DNA from: Pseudomonadota bacterium | Lineage (GTDB): Bacteria > Pseudomonadota > Alphaproteobacteria > Sphingomonadales > Sphingomonadaceae | Direction: 5' to 3' | NCBI GenBank assembly: GCA_023433445.1 | Contig: JAEZCS010000201.1 | Location: 1-26,070 of the forward strand | Length of the DNA stretch: 26,070 nt | The notes under the pieces: model-generated | The model's database searches: none | What the model saw: only the letters and a program-made list of their open reading frames with translations | Told to the model about the DNA's origin: nothing | Program-made: the position numbers and the translations under genes | Part shown: positions 1 to 8,167 of the stretch, piece by piece | How positions within the stretch are numbered: position 1 is the stretch's first letter | Layout of the letters: each line of letters begins with the position of its first letter

Positions 1-1
1 G

Positions 2-454
2 GCATGCTGCGGCGATCTTGTCATCTGCGCGGGCAGCCTGCGCCACCCGGGGCTGCTGCGCACGCTGGCTTCGCTCGCCGACCGCGTCGAACTGGTCTGC
101 GCGCAGTCGATCCGCGAGATGGACGCCTGCCGCCGCCTGCTGGAGCGCATCGGCGATGACGAGGCGAGCTTGTCACGAACGCGGCTGCTGGTGTGGGATC
201 ATCAACCCGGCATATTGCTGGACAGCCGCCGCATGGGCGAGATCTTGCGCACCAGCAGCACCCTGCCGCTCCCCATCGACCAGATACGCCTGCGCAATGC
301 CCTGAACGCCGGTCGCCCGCTTGGCCTGGAGGCTGCGCCCGACCGCTACATCCGCGCGATCCGCACCGCCTGCGGCATCGAACCGCAGCGATCGTCCAAA
401 AGCCTCGAACGACTTCGCCGCCTGCTCCAGCGAACCGAGGAGCCAGCGGCATGA
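2..454 (+). CDS. cpaE: CpaE/TadZ-like pilus assembly protein, C-terminal part (cut by window start)
   Basis: The reading frame is open from base 2 to the TGA at 452-454, giving about 150 residues of a protein that begins upstream of the window. The visible part reads as the end of a receiver/ParA-like ATPase of the CpaE/TadZ type, which localises the Tad secretion apparatus at the pole. It includes a LVICAGSLRHPG strand-loop, a LVCAQSIREMDACRRLL strand-helix typical of the ATPase core, and a tail with PIDQIRLRNALNAGRPL that resembles the C-terminal part of CpaE proteins. No nucleotide-binding motif is visible because the N-terminal half is missing. The identification rests mainly on context: the next gene starts inside its stop codon and is clearly cpaF, and cpaE directly precedes cpaF in most alphaproteobacterial Tad loci. 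Another Tad-associated ATPase-fold protein cannot be fully excluded. Confidence 0.72.
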   Translation, partial: ACCGDLVICAGSLRHPGLLRTLASLADRVELVCAQSIREMDACRRLLERIGDDEASLSRTRLLVWDHQPGILLDSRRMGEILRTSSTLPLPIDQIRLRNALNAGRPLGLEAAPDRYIRAIRTACGIEPQRSSKSLERLRRLLQRTEEPAA

Positions 455-1785
455 GCCTGCTCTTCGACACAAGCCTGCCGGGCGGCGCGGCACGGCCCGC
501 TCCAGTGGCACAGCCAGCCGCCCAGCGGATGAGCGACAGCTATCAAGCGGTGATGGCCCAAACCTGCGCGCAGGTCATCGAACAGCTGGAAGCACGCGGC
601 AGCACCGCTGAAACCCTTGGGCCGCGGGCGTTGCGTTCCGAAATCGAGCAGGTCATCACCAGCCGCAGCAGGCGCGGGCAACTCGCGCTCAATGCAGCGG
701 AAAGGCTGCTGCTGATCGAGGATGTGGAGGACGAGGTCGCCGGGCTAGGTCCGCTCGCGCCGCTGCTGCGCGATGGCAGCATCGACGACATCATCGTCAA
801 CGGCCCCGGCACCATCTATGTCGAACGCAGCGGCATGCTGGAGAAGGTCGACCGGCGCTTCCGCGACGACGCCCACCTGATGAACATCATCCAGCGGATC
901 GTCGGCCCGATCGGCCGCCGCGTGGATGAAGCCAGCCCCTATGTCGACGCTCGTCTGGCCGACGGGTCGCGCGTCAACATCGTCATTCCACCGGTCGCTC
1001 TCGATGGGCCGCTGCTCTCCATTCGCAAGTTCCGCATGCAGGCGCTGAATATAGAGGATTTCATCAACCGGCAGGTGATGAGCGCCGAAATGGCAGCCTA
1101 TCTCGCCGCTGCGGTGCGGTCGCGGCTCAACATCCTGATATGCGGCGGTACGGGTGCCGGGAAATCCACCCTGCTCAACATGCTGTCCCACTTCATCAGC
1201 GACCGCGAGCGGCTGATCACCATAGAGGACGCCGCCGAACTACAGTTGCGGCAGGACCATGTCGTCCGGCTGGAAACCCGCCCACCCAATGTCGATGGCA
1301 ATCGTGAGGTCAGCGCTCGCGAACTCGTCCGCAACGCGCTGCGCATGCGGCCCGACCGCATCATTCTGGGCGAAGTGCGCGGAGTCGAGGTGGTGGAAAT
1401 GCTGCAAGCCATGTCGACCGGGCATGACGGGTCGATGGCGACGCTGCACGGCAATTCCCCGCGCGACGCCTTTGCCCGCCTCGAAATGCTGATGGGCTTT
1501 GCCGGGGTCCAGAATGACATCCGCGCGATCCGGCGCTTCATTGCCAGCAGCGTGCAGGTCGTGGTGCATATTCAACGCCTGGCAAACGGCAGCCGCCGCG
1601 TGACCGGCGTAACGGAAGTCACCGGCATCGAGGGCGAGGCCTATTCCTTCAACGAGCTGTTCAGCTTTCATGAACAGCCCGCCATGTCAGGCCTGGGCGA
1701 ATTTCGCAGCCACTCGCCCCGCCCCTTTTTTGAAGCGGGCCTGCGCGACTATGCGCCGGCGTCGGGTCGGCAAGGCATATTGTGA
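451..1785 (+). CDS. cpaF: Tad pilus secretion ATPase CpaF/TadA
   Basis: 444 residues. This is the cytoplasmic hexameric type II/IV secretion ATPase that powers assembly of the Flp pilus. Visible features are an N-terminal helical domain, a central region with the DIIVNGPG and RRVDEASPYVDARLADGSR segments typical of CpaF, the Walker A motif GGTGAGKST at about residues 232-240, the Asp-box region ITIEDAAELQL, and the Walker B region RIILGEVRG at about 303-311. The His-box region MATLHGNSPRDAF follows. The frame is open further upstream (to about 193), but the ATG at 451 is preferred: it overlaps the cpaE stop as ATGA, and family similarity only begins well after it. Its end overlaps the next gene (GTGA). 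Length is normal for the family (roughly 430-500). No key residue is missing. Confidence 0.95.
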   Translation: MSLLFDTSLPGGAARPAPVAQPAAQRMSDSYQAVMAQTCAQVIEQLEARGSTAETLGPRALRSEIEQVITSRSRRGQLALNAAERLLLIEDVEDEVAGLGPLAPLLRDGSIDDIIVNGPGTIYVERSGMLEKVDRRFRDDAHLMNIIQRIVGPIGRRVDEASPYVDARLADGSRVNIVIPPVALDGPLLSIRKFRMQALNIEDFINRQVMSAEMAAYLAAAVRSRLNILICGGTGAGKSTLLNMLSHFISDRERLITIEDAAELQLRQDHVVRLETRPPNVDGNREVSARELVRNALRMRPDRIILGEVRGVEVVEMLQAMSTGHDGSMATLHGNSPRDAFARLEMLMGFAGVQNDIRAIRRFIASSVQVVVHIQRLANGSRRVTGVTEVTGIEGEAYSFNELFSFHEQPAMSGLGEFRSHSPRPFFEAGLRDYAPASGRQGIL

Positions 1786-2681
1786 AAGCGGCGGCGTTCA
1801 TCCTCCTCGCGCTGTTGACGCTGGCGGTGGCGGTCTCGCCCCTCCTCGCCCTGCGCGCACGGGAGCAGACGCGGCTTTCACGGCGGCTGTCGGCAATCGC
1901 GCCCGGCGACGCCCCGGCGCTTCGCCACAGCGTCCGCCTGACGGTGCCCCGCCTCGCCGCGCCGCTGCTTGCGCGCGCGCAGCTGGAGGTTACGACGCGC
2001 GCGATCGGCATCTTCGGAGCGTCCATGGCGTTGTTCGCCCTAGGCACATTGCTGGTCGCTGGGCCGATAGCAACTGTACTCCTTTTGCCACTACCCCCGG
2101 CGTTATTGTTCCTGTGGATCAGGGCGCGGGCGCAGCGCCGAGTGGACGCCCTGATCGAAGCCTTACCCTTCTACATCGACGCCGTGCGCCAGATGCAAGC
2201 GGTCGGCAGTTCGTTGCCGCAGGCGCTGGAACGATCGCTGCCCGATGCGCCAGCGATCGTGCGCAGCTACCTCGCTCCAGCCGCACGGCGGCTCGAACTC
2301 GGCGCGCCAGTGAGTGACGCGATGCAGCAGCTCGCGGACCGTCTCCACGTTCCTGAAATGTCGATGCTGGCAGCGGCGATCCGCACCAACATGCGCTATG
2401 GCGGCCCCATCAGCGCGGTGTTGTCGAACCTGTCCGCGATCCTTCGCGAACGTATCCGCATCGCGCGTGAGTTGAAGGCCGCGACGTCCGAAGCCAAGGT
2501 CAGCTCGCGGGTGCTGATCGCCATGCCCCTCGTCGCGATGGCGCTGCTGATGGCGTCCAACCCGGCCTATATCGACTTCTTCCTCGACGACGCGCGGGGG
2601 CATCGCATGGCTTTCATCGCCATCGGACTCCAGATCGCTGGCATGCTCGTCATGCGCCGCGTGATGAGGCTTGCTTTCTGA
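1782..2681 (+). CDS. tadB: Tad pilus inner-membrane platform protein TadB
   Basis: 299 residues, starting with a GTG that overlaps the cpaF stop (GTGA). TadB is one of two polytopic inner-membrane proteins on which the CpaF ATPase acts during pilus assembly. The N-terminus has a hydrophobic segment (about residues 4-24), a second hydrophobic block (about 74-113, probably two helices) is followed by a basic stretch RARAQRR, then a cytoplasmic type II secretion F (T2SSF) domain at about 120-245 with the characteristic EALPFYIDAVRQMQAVGSSLPQAL helix pair, and two C-terminal membrane helices (about 243-260 and 274-292). This is the usual TadB architecture. The neighbour tadC begins at the last base of this gene, so the two are translationally coupled. 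Confidence 0.9.
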   Translation: MKAAAFILLALLTLAVAVSPLLALRAREQTRLSRRLSAIAPGDAPALRHSVRLTVPRLAAPLLARAQLEVTTRAIGIFGASMALFALGTLLVAGPIATVLLLPLPPALLFLWIRARAQRRVDALIEALPFYIDAVRQMQAVGSSLPQALERSLPDAPAIVRSYLAPAARRLELGAPVSDAMQQLADRLHVPEMSMLAAAIRTNMRYGGPISAVLSNLSAILRERIRIARELKAATSEAKVSSRVLIAMPLVAMALLMASNPAYIDFFLDDARGHRMAFIAIGLQIAGMLVMRRVMRLAF

Positions 2682-3574
2682 TGCCGTCGGCCATGCTTCT
2701 CGCCTGTCTTCTCATGGCGCTCGTCTGCCTTGGCGTAGCCGTGCTCGGAGGGAGAATGCTGGCCGCCGATCGTCGGCTGGACGCTCGGCTGTCGCGGCTG
2801 GCGCCCTCGACATTGCCTCGGGCTAGATCAACGATCCGCCTGCCTACCCTGCTGGGCGCAGAAGGTCGCAATCGGCCCACGCTGGAGCGGCAGTTGCAGC
2901 TGGCCGGCTTTCAGGACCCGCGCGCCGTCAACCAGTTCTTATGGCTGCGGCTGGCTGGGACAATGCTCGCAGCGCTAATAGCGGCAATCCTGTGTCGCCT
3001 GGCGTGGGGCGGCTGGCTGTCACGCCCGATGCTGATCATCATCGTCGCAGGGCTCGCCTTTGTCGGCGCGCGACAGGTGTTGAACCTGCTCGCGGCCGAG
3101 CGGGCAAGGCAGATCACCGCCGAATTTCCCTTCCTGCTCGACCTCATGCTGATGATGCTGGAAAGCGGCGTGTCGCTCGACCAATGTTTCCGCTCGATCG
3201 CGCGGGACGAGCAGGTGGCGGTGCCGCGTCACGGCGAGTTAATTGGCCTGCTGGTGACTGACCTGGATCGAGGCATGCGTTATGAACTCGCGCTCGACCG
3301 CTGGGCCGCGCGGGTTGCGGTCAGCGGCGCAAGGGAACTCGCCGCCCTGTTCCGCCAGGCCATGTTCCAGGGCATCGAGCTTGCCCCGGCCCTGCGCGAA
3401 TTTGCCCGTGAATTTACCCAGCGCCGGGTGGCCCGTGCGCGGGAAGCAATGGGCGGCATCACCGTGCGCATGGTCGTGCTGATGATCCTCTTCTTCATGC
3501 CTGCCCTGTTCATTGTTCTGGGCGGCCCGCCGATCGTCGCCATCCTCGACACCTTGCGGGCAAGCGCGCGATGA
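2681..3574 (+). CDS. tadC: Tad pilus inner-membrane platform protein TadC
   Basis: 297 residues. The ATG starts at the last base of the tadB TGA. TadC is the partner of TadB in the inner-membrane assembly platform and shares the T2SSF fold. Visible are an N-terminal membrane helix (residues 4-25), hydrophobic segments around 86-125, the diagnostic FPFLLDLMLMMLESGVSLDQ helix-turn of TadC-type T2SSF domains at about 148-167, and a C-terminal hydrophobic helix with MVVLMILFFMPALFIVL. The gene overlaps the downstream TPR gene by four bases. Assignment as TadC rather than a second TadB rests on gene order and the LESGVSLDQ region. Length and layout are normal. Confidence 0.9.
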   Translation: MPSAMLLACLLMALVCLGVAVLGGRMLAADRRLDARLSRLAPSTLPRARSTIRLPTLLGAEGRNRPTLERQLQLAGFQDPRAVNQFLWLRLAGTMLAALIAAILCRLAWGGWLSRPMLIIIVAGLAFVGARQVLNLLAAERARQITAEFPFLLDLMLMMLESGVSLDQCFRSIARDEQVAVPRHGELIGLLVTDLDRGMRYELALDRWAARVAVSGARELAALFRQAMFQGIELAPALREFAREFTQRRVARAREAMGGITVRMVVLMILFFMPALFIVLGGPPIVAILDTLRASAR

Positions 3575-4179
3575 TGTGGATCCTCCCCCTGCTGCTTGCC
3601 GCAGCCGACGCATCCGGCTCGACGCGCAGCCTCTATCTGCAACTCATCCATCAGGCGCGGGCCGATGGCAGGCCGCGCGCCGCCATCGCCTATCTCGACG
3701 ATTTCGACCGCCGCTATCCGGGTGATCGGGACGCGCGCATCCTGCGTGTCAACAGCTTGCTCGACCTCAATGACCTGAACGGAGCAGAAGCGTCAGCGGC
3801 GGCGCTTCCCGATGGCGGCGGCAGCGCAATACGCGGCCATCTGCTCGCCGCACGTGGACGCTGGTCAGAAGCGATAGCGCCTTACAGCCAAGCCGTTCAG
3901 GCGAGCCCCGCCGACTCCATGCTCCGCAACGCGCTGGGTTTCGCTCAGCTGCGCGCAGGCATGGCAGCGGACGCGGCAGAGAGCCTGCGCGGCGCACTGG
4001 ACTTGTCGCCCGGAACGACGGTTATCCGCAACAATCTGCTGCTCGCCCTCAGGGCCGCGGGTCTCGATGCCGAGGCAGAAGCCCTGCTGTCCACCATCCG
4101 TGACGGGCATGCGCGTGACACGCTCCGTCGCCAGATCGCCGCCGAAGCCGCTCGCCTCTCCACCCCGAAGGACCGATGA
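3571..4179 (+). CDS. TPR protein in the TadD position of the Tad locus
   Basis: 202 residues. The N-terminus, MMWILPLLLAAADASG, reads as a short signal peptide, so the protein is probably exported to the periplasm. The rest is helical with tetratricopeptide-like pairs: roughly residues 20-50, 85-118 (HLLAARGRWSEAIAPYSQAV) and 120-152 (NALGFAQLRAGMAADAAESL), plus a weaker pair to about 176. In Tad systems a TPR protein called TadD, usually a lipoprotein, sits after tadC and helps secretin and pilus assembly. Unlike typical TadD, no lipobox cysteine is visible after the signal sequence, so membrane anchoring by lipid is not supported. Start choice: ATG at 3571 overlaps the tadC stop; a second ATG follows directly. 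TadD is the likely identity by position and fold, not by a specific motif. Confidence 0.75.
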   Translation: MMWILPLLLAAADASGSTRSLYLQLIHQARADGRPRAAIAYLDDFDRRYPGDRDARILRVNSLLDLNDLNGAEASAAALPDGGGSAIRGHLLAARGRWSEAIAPYSQAVQASPADSMLRNALGFAQLRAGMAADAAESLRGALDLSPGTTVIRNNLLLALRAAGLDAEAEALLSTIRDGHARDTLRRQIAAEAARLSTPKDR

Positions 4180-4394
4180 TGTTTTTCCTTCCCCTCCTGC
4201 TAACGACCGCCCCAACGCTTCCTGAACCTGACCCAGCACGCCGCGTCATCGAATGGCAGCTGCGCTCGCCTCCCCGCGAAGAAAGCACCGGCCTCAGCGC
4301 GGAGGAAGCAGAGGTCATCCGCAACCGCTATCTGCAATCCATCGGCCAGCGCCTGCCCCGCTCCGCCGATAGGGACGCGACCGCCCTCCCATGA
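4176..4394 (+). CDS. Small exported protein of unknown function in the Tad operon
   Basis: 72 residues, not recognised as any named family. The first 13 or so residues (MMFFLPLLLTTAP) look like a minimal signal sequence or a membrane anchor. The remainder is hydrophilic, charged and probably helical (SAEEAEVIRNRYLQ). It is tied to its neighbours at both ends: its start overlaps the TPR gene stop by four bases and its stop overlaps the start of the TadG-like gene by four bases. This, and codon usage like the neighbours, argue that it is a real gene. The start resembles that of the upstream TPR protein (MMWILPLLLAA against MMFFLPLLLTT), which may reflect similar targeting or a shared origin of the leader. 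A periplasmic accessory role in pilus assembly is inference from context only. Confidence 0.6.
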   Translation: MMFFLPLLLTTAPTLPEPDPARRVIEWQLRSPPREESTGLSAEEAEVIRNRYLQSIGQRLPRSADRDATALP

Positions 4395-6151
4395 TACTGC
4401 TTCGTCGCCTGCATCCCCTGTGGCGCGACCGGAGCGCATCCGTGGTGCCGATGGTCGCGGCATTCGGCACCGCGCTGGTCGGCGCCATGGGCTTCGCACT
4501 CGATGCAGGCCTCTATTATGCCGGAAGCCGCGATTTGCGCGCCGCGACCGAAAGCGCCGCGCTCGCCGCCGCCATGTATCCCGCGCAGGCAGAGACGCGC
4601 GCGCGCGACAGCCTCAGCCGCAACGGCTATGATCCCGCTATCCTGCAATCGGTGGAGCTTGGCCGCTACTGCGCCGACGCGGCACTTGCCTCGCCTCAGC
4701 GGTTCGACGCCAGCTTCACGCGCTGCCCCGGCAACGGTCAGGCCGACGCAGTCCGCATCCGTACGGGCAAGCCCAGCCGCCAGTTCTTCACGCGCGTCCT
4801 GGGCGGTGCCGATCCCATCCCGGACCTGTCCGCTACTGCGACCGCCGCGCGCATCGACGAGGCGGGTGTCGGCGTCAGTTCAGGCATCCTGACCGTCACC
4901 AACGCGCTGGTGAACAGTGTCAACGACCTGCTCGGAGCATTGCTCGGCATCCAGTTGCAGCTGGACGCCAATGACGTTCAGACGCTGGCCAACGGCTATG
5001 TCGATGCCGGCCGCTTTTTCGATGCCCTCGCGGCGCGCGTGGGCGAGACGGGCACCTATAGCGCGCTCACCAGCCGCACAGTGGACCTGCGCACACTGAT
5101 GCTGGCAGCGGCGGAGGCCGCCGACCAGCCCGCGACCGCTGCCACGCTGAACCTGGTCGCGGGCAGGATCACCAACGGCTATCCCGTTCCGCTTCAGGGC
5201 CTGTTCGGACTGGGCGTCTGGAAGAACATGCCGGTCGGCGAAGCGAATGAGCAGCCAGTTCTTCGCGCCGGAATCAACGCCTATCAGCTGTTCACCTTTG
5301 CGGTGCAGGCGGGGGAGGGCCGCATCGACCTGTCGGACGCGATAAGCCGCGTGGCGGCAGGCAGCACGATCCGCCTCGCCGCCGTCGCCACTGGCCCGAT
5401 CGACAGGCCGCGCTTCTCCTTCGGTCCGGCAGGCGAAACCAGCGCCAGCACTTCGGCGCTGCGATTGCAGCTCGACCTTGGCCTCAACCTCGACATCCTC
5501 GGGATCGGCGTCGGCGCCGTCCCGGTCCTGATCGATGTAGCCGCAGCGAGAACGGACGTCAGCGCGATCGATTGCGCCAGCACGGCGGAGCAGGCGCGCG
5601 ACAGTCGGGTCAGCGTGCTTGCCAGCTCGGGACTCGTCAACGCCTATATCGGTCAGGCCCCGGCCAGCGCCATGACCCGGCCGATGCCGCCGCTTTCAGC
5701 GAGCGACATAGCGCCTGCACGGATCCTGAGCGTCCTCAACCTCATCACCGCCGACGTGCGTGCGATCGCCCAGCCAGTCACCGGCAACAGCGGAACGCTG
5801 GTGTTCGGGCCGGGCGGGCAGGGAACGATAGGCCGCCCCGGATCGCCGGGTATGCCCGGCACTATCGGCAACGGTGGGCAGACCGCAACGCTGCTGACGT
5901 CGCTGACCAGCAGCCTCGGAAGCCCCAGCGGTATACAGGTGAGAGCGCTCAACCTCTGCGTATGGCCGCTCTGCGACGCCACCGCCACGCGATCTCAGCT
6001 GCTTGGCGCAATCTCGGCCCCGCTCGGGGCGCTGCTCGGCAACACCGCCGACCCCTTGCTCGACAATCTGCTCGCGGCGCTGGGCATTCAGCTTGGCCAC
6101 GCGACGGTGTGGGTCACAGGCGCCCGCTGCGGCGTGCCGGTGCTCATTTAG
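4391..6151 (+). CDS. TadG-like pilus assembly protein
   Basis: 586 residues. The N-terminus has the standard TadE/TadG membrane entry: a basic start, RDRSASVVPMVAAFG, then a single membrane helix ending near GFALDAGLYYAGSRDLR and the ATESAALAAA helix. The long remainder is extracytoplasmic. TadG proteins are anchored envelope components of the Tad pilus machine, with a poorly defined stabilising role. Oddities: a glycine/proline stretch at about residues 478-495 forms six consecutive G-X-Y triplets (for example GRPGSPGMPG), and a LLGALLGIQLQL segment near residue 180 has an echo close to the C-terminus (LLAALGIQLG). The C-terminal third contains cysteines (CAS, LNLCVWPLCD, ARCGV) that could form periplasmic disulfides. 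No von Willebrand A motif is evident by eye, unlike longer TadG proteins. The start overlaps the preceding small gene by four bases. Confidence 0.8.
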   Translation: MILLRRLHPLWRDRSASVVPMVAAFGTALVGAMGFALDAGLYYAGSRDLRAATESAALAAAMYPAQAETRARDSLSRNGYDPAILQSVELGRYCADAALASPQRFDASFTRCPGNGQADAVRIRTGKPSRQFFTRVLGGADPIPDLSATATAARIDEAGVGVSSGILTVTNALVNSVNDLLGALLGIQLQLDANDVQTLANGYVDAGRFFDALAARVGETGTYSALTSRTVDLRTLMLAAAEAADQPATAATLNLVAGRITNGYPVPLQGLFGLGVWKNMPVGEANEQPVLRAGINAYQLFTFAVQAGEGRIDLSDAISRVAAGSTIRLAAVATGPIDRPRFSFGPAGETSASTSALRLQLDLGLNLDILGIGVGAVPVLIDVAAARTDVSAIDCASTAEQARDSRVSVLASSGLVNAYIGQAPASAMTRPMPPLSASDIAPARILSVLNLITADVRAIAQPVTGNSGTLVFGPGGQGTIGRPGSPGMPGTIGNGGQTATLLTSLTSSLGSPSGIQVRALNLCVWPLCDATATRSQLLGAISAPLGALLGNTADPLLDNLLAALGIQLGHATVWVTGARCGVPVLI

Positions 6152-6219
6152 GAAAATTACGGCGCGATCCCCTCCACGCGCCAGCCGCCTGCAACCGGAG
6201 GGATATGAGGAGAATGACG

Positions 6220-6399
6220 ATGAAGATCGATACGGTACGAAAATTCATGACGCGGCTCGCACGCGATCAGAAGGGCCTCACCGCTGTCGAATATGCCGTG
6301 CTCGGCGGCGTGGTGGTGGCCGCGATCGCTGCACTCCGGGGTGACTTCACTGACGCGCTGAGCGGTGCGTTCACGTCCCTGTTCAACAGCATCAGCTGA
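6220..6399 (+). CDS. flp: Flp/Fap-type major pilin
   Basis: 59 residues, too short to stand out among random frames but unmistakable in sequence. The order is a short basic leader (MKIDTVRKFMTRLARDQKG), the prepilin peptidase site after Gly19, then LTAVEYA with Glu at +5 and Tyr at +6, which is the hallmark of Flp pilins, then a hydrophobic helix with AVLGGVVVAAIAAL and a short polar tail. This is the structural subunit of the Tad pilus, processed by a TadV/CpaA-type peptidase not found here. The start at 6220 is chosen because AGGAG at 6208-6212 is spaced seven bases from it; in-frame ATGs at 6205 and 6214 are alternatives. A second strong Shine-Dalgarno (GGAGGG, 6197-6202) lies just upstream, as expected for a highly translated subunit. 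Confidence 0.93.
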   Translation: MKIDTVRKFMTRLARDQKGLTAVEYAVLGGVVVAAIAALRGDFTDALSGAFTSLFNSIS

Positions 6400-6406
6400 C
6401 CTGTCA

Positions 6407-6856
6407 ATGACCAGCCCTCGCAGGGGGAGCCGCAGGCCAGCGTTCCGGCTCCTCCGTTGTCAGAAGGGCATAGCAGCGCTGGAGTTCGCGCTTGTCACTC
6501 CCGCGCTGCTGATGCTCATCTTTGCGATCATCATCTACTCCTTCTGGTTCTCGGCGCTGCTCGGCGTTCGCCATGCCGCGGCGGAAGGAGCAAGGGCGGC
6601 GATGGCGGGCCTCTCCAGCAGCGAGCGCGCCGCTCTGGCGCGCGACCGGGCGCAGGCGGTGATCGATGGCTATGGCGCGCTGCTCGGCTCTGGAGGAGCA
6701 CCGGACATTCAGGCTCAACCCGACGGCATCGGACAGTTCAAGGTGCAGGTCAGCTACGACATGAGCAACTCGCCACTGATACGCTATGCCCGCTTCATCC
6801 CGCTGCCCTCGACCACGCTCGGCGCGACCGTCATCGTCACCAACGGCAGCTATTGA
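6407..6856 (+). CDS. TadE-like pseudopilin
   Basis: 149 residues. A TadE-family minor pseudopilin: a basic leader of about 20 residues, then QKG followed by IAALEFALVTPALLMLIFA, which gives a prepilin-peptidase-like Gly21 with Glu at +5 and a hydrophobic helix. The body is a small extracytoplasmic domain. TadE and TadF are processed like the pilin and are needed for assembly in systems that have been studied. The start at 6407 lies seven bases after the flp stop; the frame is open further upstream inside flp, but that part has no pilin character. It is the last gene of the Tad group here; a TadF partner is not seen unless the TadG-like protein fills that role. No clear terminator follows in the next 240 bases. 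Confidence 0.85.
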   Translation: MTSPRRGSRRPAFRLLRCQKGIAALEFALVTPALLMLIFAIIIYSFWFSALLGVRHAAAEGARAAMAGLSSSERAALARDRAQAVIDGYGALLGSGGAPDIQAQPDGIGQFKVQVSYDMSNSPLIRYARFIPLPSTTLGATVIVTNGSY

Positions 6857-7098
6857 CCGGCCCGACGCTCCGCCCTGCCGCACCGTCTACGAATATGAAC
6901 AATCCCCCTTTCCTTTTCGCCAACTGCTGCGTAACTGTCCGCTCTCGCCATGACGCGCGCCACAATGATTGTCCGTGCGTCGCGGGATGTCCGCAACGGC
7001 GCTGAGCGCTAGTTCGGACGCGATCCGGTCCCGGTCCGCGGGGTAGTTTAAGGCACGCTTTTGCACCCGCAAGAGACGCCGCCATGCAGGAGTTAGCC

Positions 7099-8061
7099 AT
7101 GCTTTCAAAGGTCACGCTCGCCAATACCGACCTCTCGGTCAGCCGTCTGTGCTACGGCACCAACATGCTCGGCTGGTCGATCGACCAGGACCGCAGCAAT
7201 GCGATCCTCGACAAGTTTCTGGAACTGGGCGGTAATTTCGTCGACACTGCACGCTCCTATGGCGACTGGATGCCTGACGCGCCCAAGGGCGCCAGCGAAC
7301 GCGCCATTGGCGCCTGGCTGAAGGGCAAGAAGCGCGAAGACGTCGTCGTCGCGACCAAGGGCGGCCATTTCGACATGCGCGCTGGCGATTATCGCAACCG
7401 CGTCAACCCGACCGACATCGGCAGCGACCTGAACGAGAGCCTTGAGCATCTGGGCGTCGACACCATCGACCTTTACTGGGTCCACATGGACAATCCGGAA
7501 ACCCCGGTTGCCGAACTGATCGACTTCCTCAACGAAGCCAAGGATGCGGGCAAGATCCGTTATTTCGGCGCGTCCAACTGGTCCGACACCCGCGTGCTCG
7601 AAGCCAACGACTATGCCAAGGCGAACGGCAAGGCCGGCTTCGTCGCCGTCGAACCCTTCTGGGGCCTCGCCAAGCCCAATGAAGAGGCTGCCACGGCTCA
7701 GGGCTATCAGATGTATTTCGAAGATCATGGCGGCAAGCTCAAGGATGCGGGCCTGGCCATCATCCCCTATTGCTCGCAAAGCCGCGGCTACTTCGCATTC
7801 GCGGAAAAGGGCGAAGTGCCTGAACATCTTCAGGGCTTCTACGACAACCCGGTCAACAAGGATCGCCTGGCCGCCGCCAAGGACGTCGCCGCCAAGCATG
7901 GCGTCACTGTTTCGGACGTCGCGCTTGCCTATCTGCTGAACCAGCCGCAGCAGGTAATCCCCATCTTCGGCGCGTCGAGCCCAGCCCGTATCGAGGAAGC
8001 GGTCAAAGCCGCCTCGCTCACCCTGTCGGCCGACGAACTGGCTGCACTGAAGATCGGCTGA
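7099..8061 (+). CDS. Aldo/keto reductase
   Basis: 320 residues, a (beta/alpha)8-barrel NAD(P)H-dependent oxidoreductase acting on aldehydes or ketones; the substrate is not deducible. The aldo/keto reductase tetrad is visible as Asp49 and Tyr54 (FVDTARSYGDW), Lys87 (VATKGGH) and His129 (LYWVHMDNP). The ending with IPIFGASSPARIEEAV is the usual cofactor-binding region. The order and length fit the YghZ/Tas-like bacterial subfamily (about 320-350). The ATG at 7099 is preferred over the in-frame ATG at 7084 because CAGGAG (7087-7092) is spaced six bases from it. It stands alone, with 242 bases of non-coding DNA upstream and an intrinsic terminator just downstream, so it is probably monocistronic. 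Confidence 0.9.
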   Translation: MLSKVTLANTDLSVSRLCYGTNMLGWSIDQDRSNAILDKFLELGGNFVDTARSYGDWMPDAPKGASERAIGAWLKGKKREDVVVATKGGHFDMRAGDYRNRVNPTDIGSDLNESLEHLGVDTIDLYWVHMDNPETPVAELIDFLNEAKDAGKIRYFGASNWSDTRVLEANDYAKANGKAGFVAVEPFWGLAKPNEEAATAQGYQMYFEDHGGKLKDAGLAIIPYCSQSRGYFAFAEKGEVPEHLQGFYDNPVNKDRLAAAKDVAAKHGVTVSDVALAYLLNQPQQVIPIFGASSPARIEEAVKAASLTLSADELAALKIG

Positions 8062-8083
8062 TCTTCCGCCACTGATTGATATG

Positions 8084-8116
8084 AAGGGGGCGGTCCGGCG
8101 ATCGCCCCCTTTTTTT
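8084..8116 (+). terminator. Intrinsic terminator after the aldo/keto reductase
   Basis: A nine-base perfect stem, AAGGGGGCG at 8084-8092 and CGCCCCCTT at 8103-8111, closes a ten-base loop and runs directly into a T tract to 8116. It starts 22 bases after the stop codon. This is a textbook Rho-independent terminator on the + strand and separates this gene from the next one. Confidence 0.9.
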
Positions 8117-8167
8117 GTCGGCAGCCATCTGCAGGCCAGACTTCCCCACTCCCCCTGAAATGCGGAT

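Noticed and set aside
193..450. Upstream extension of the cpaF frame by 86 codons
   Set aside because: It overlaps the cpaE C-terminus, shows no CpaF similarity, and the ATG at 451 has the normal ATGA overlap.
5572..6204. Long in-frame extension upstream of flp
   Set aside because: It overlaps the TadG-like gene in another frame and has low-complexity Arg/Ala composition; Flp is a short pilin with its own ribosome site.
6857..7098. Possible small gene in the gap between TadE-like and aldo/keto reductase genes
   Set aside because: Frames here have no good ribosome site or domain and appear on both strands equally; treated as non-coding.
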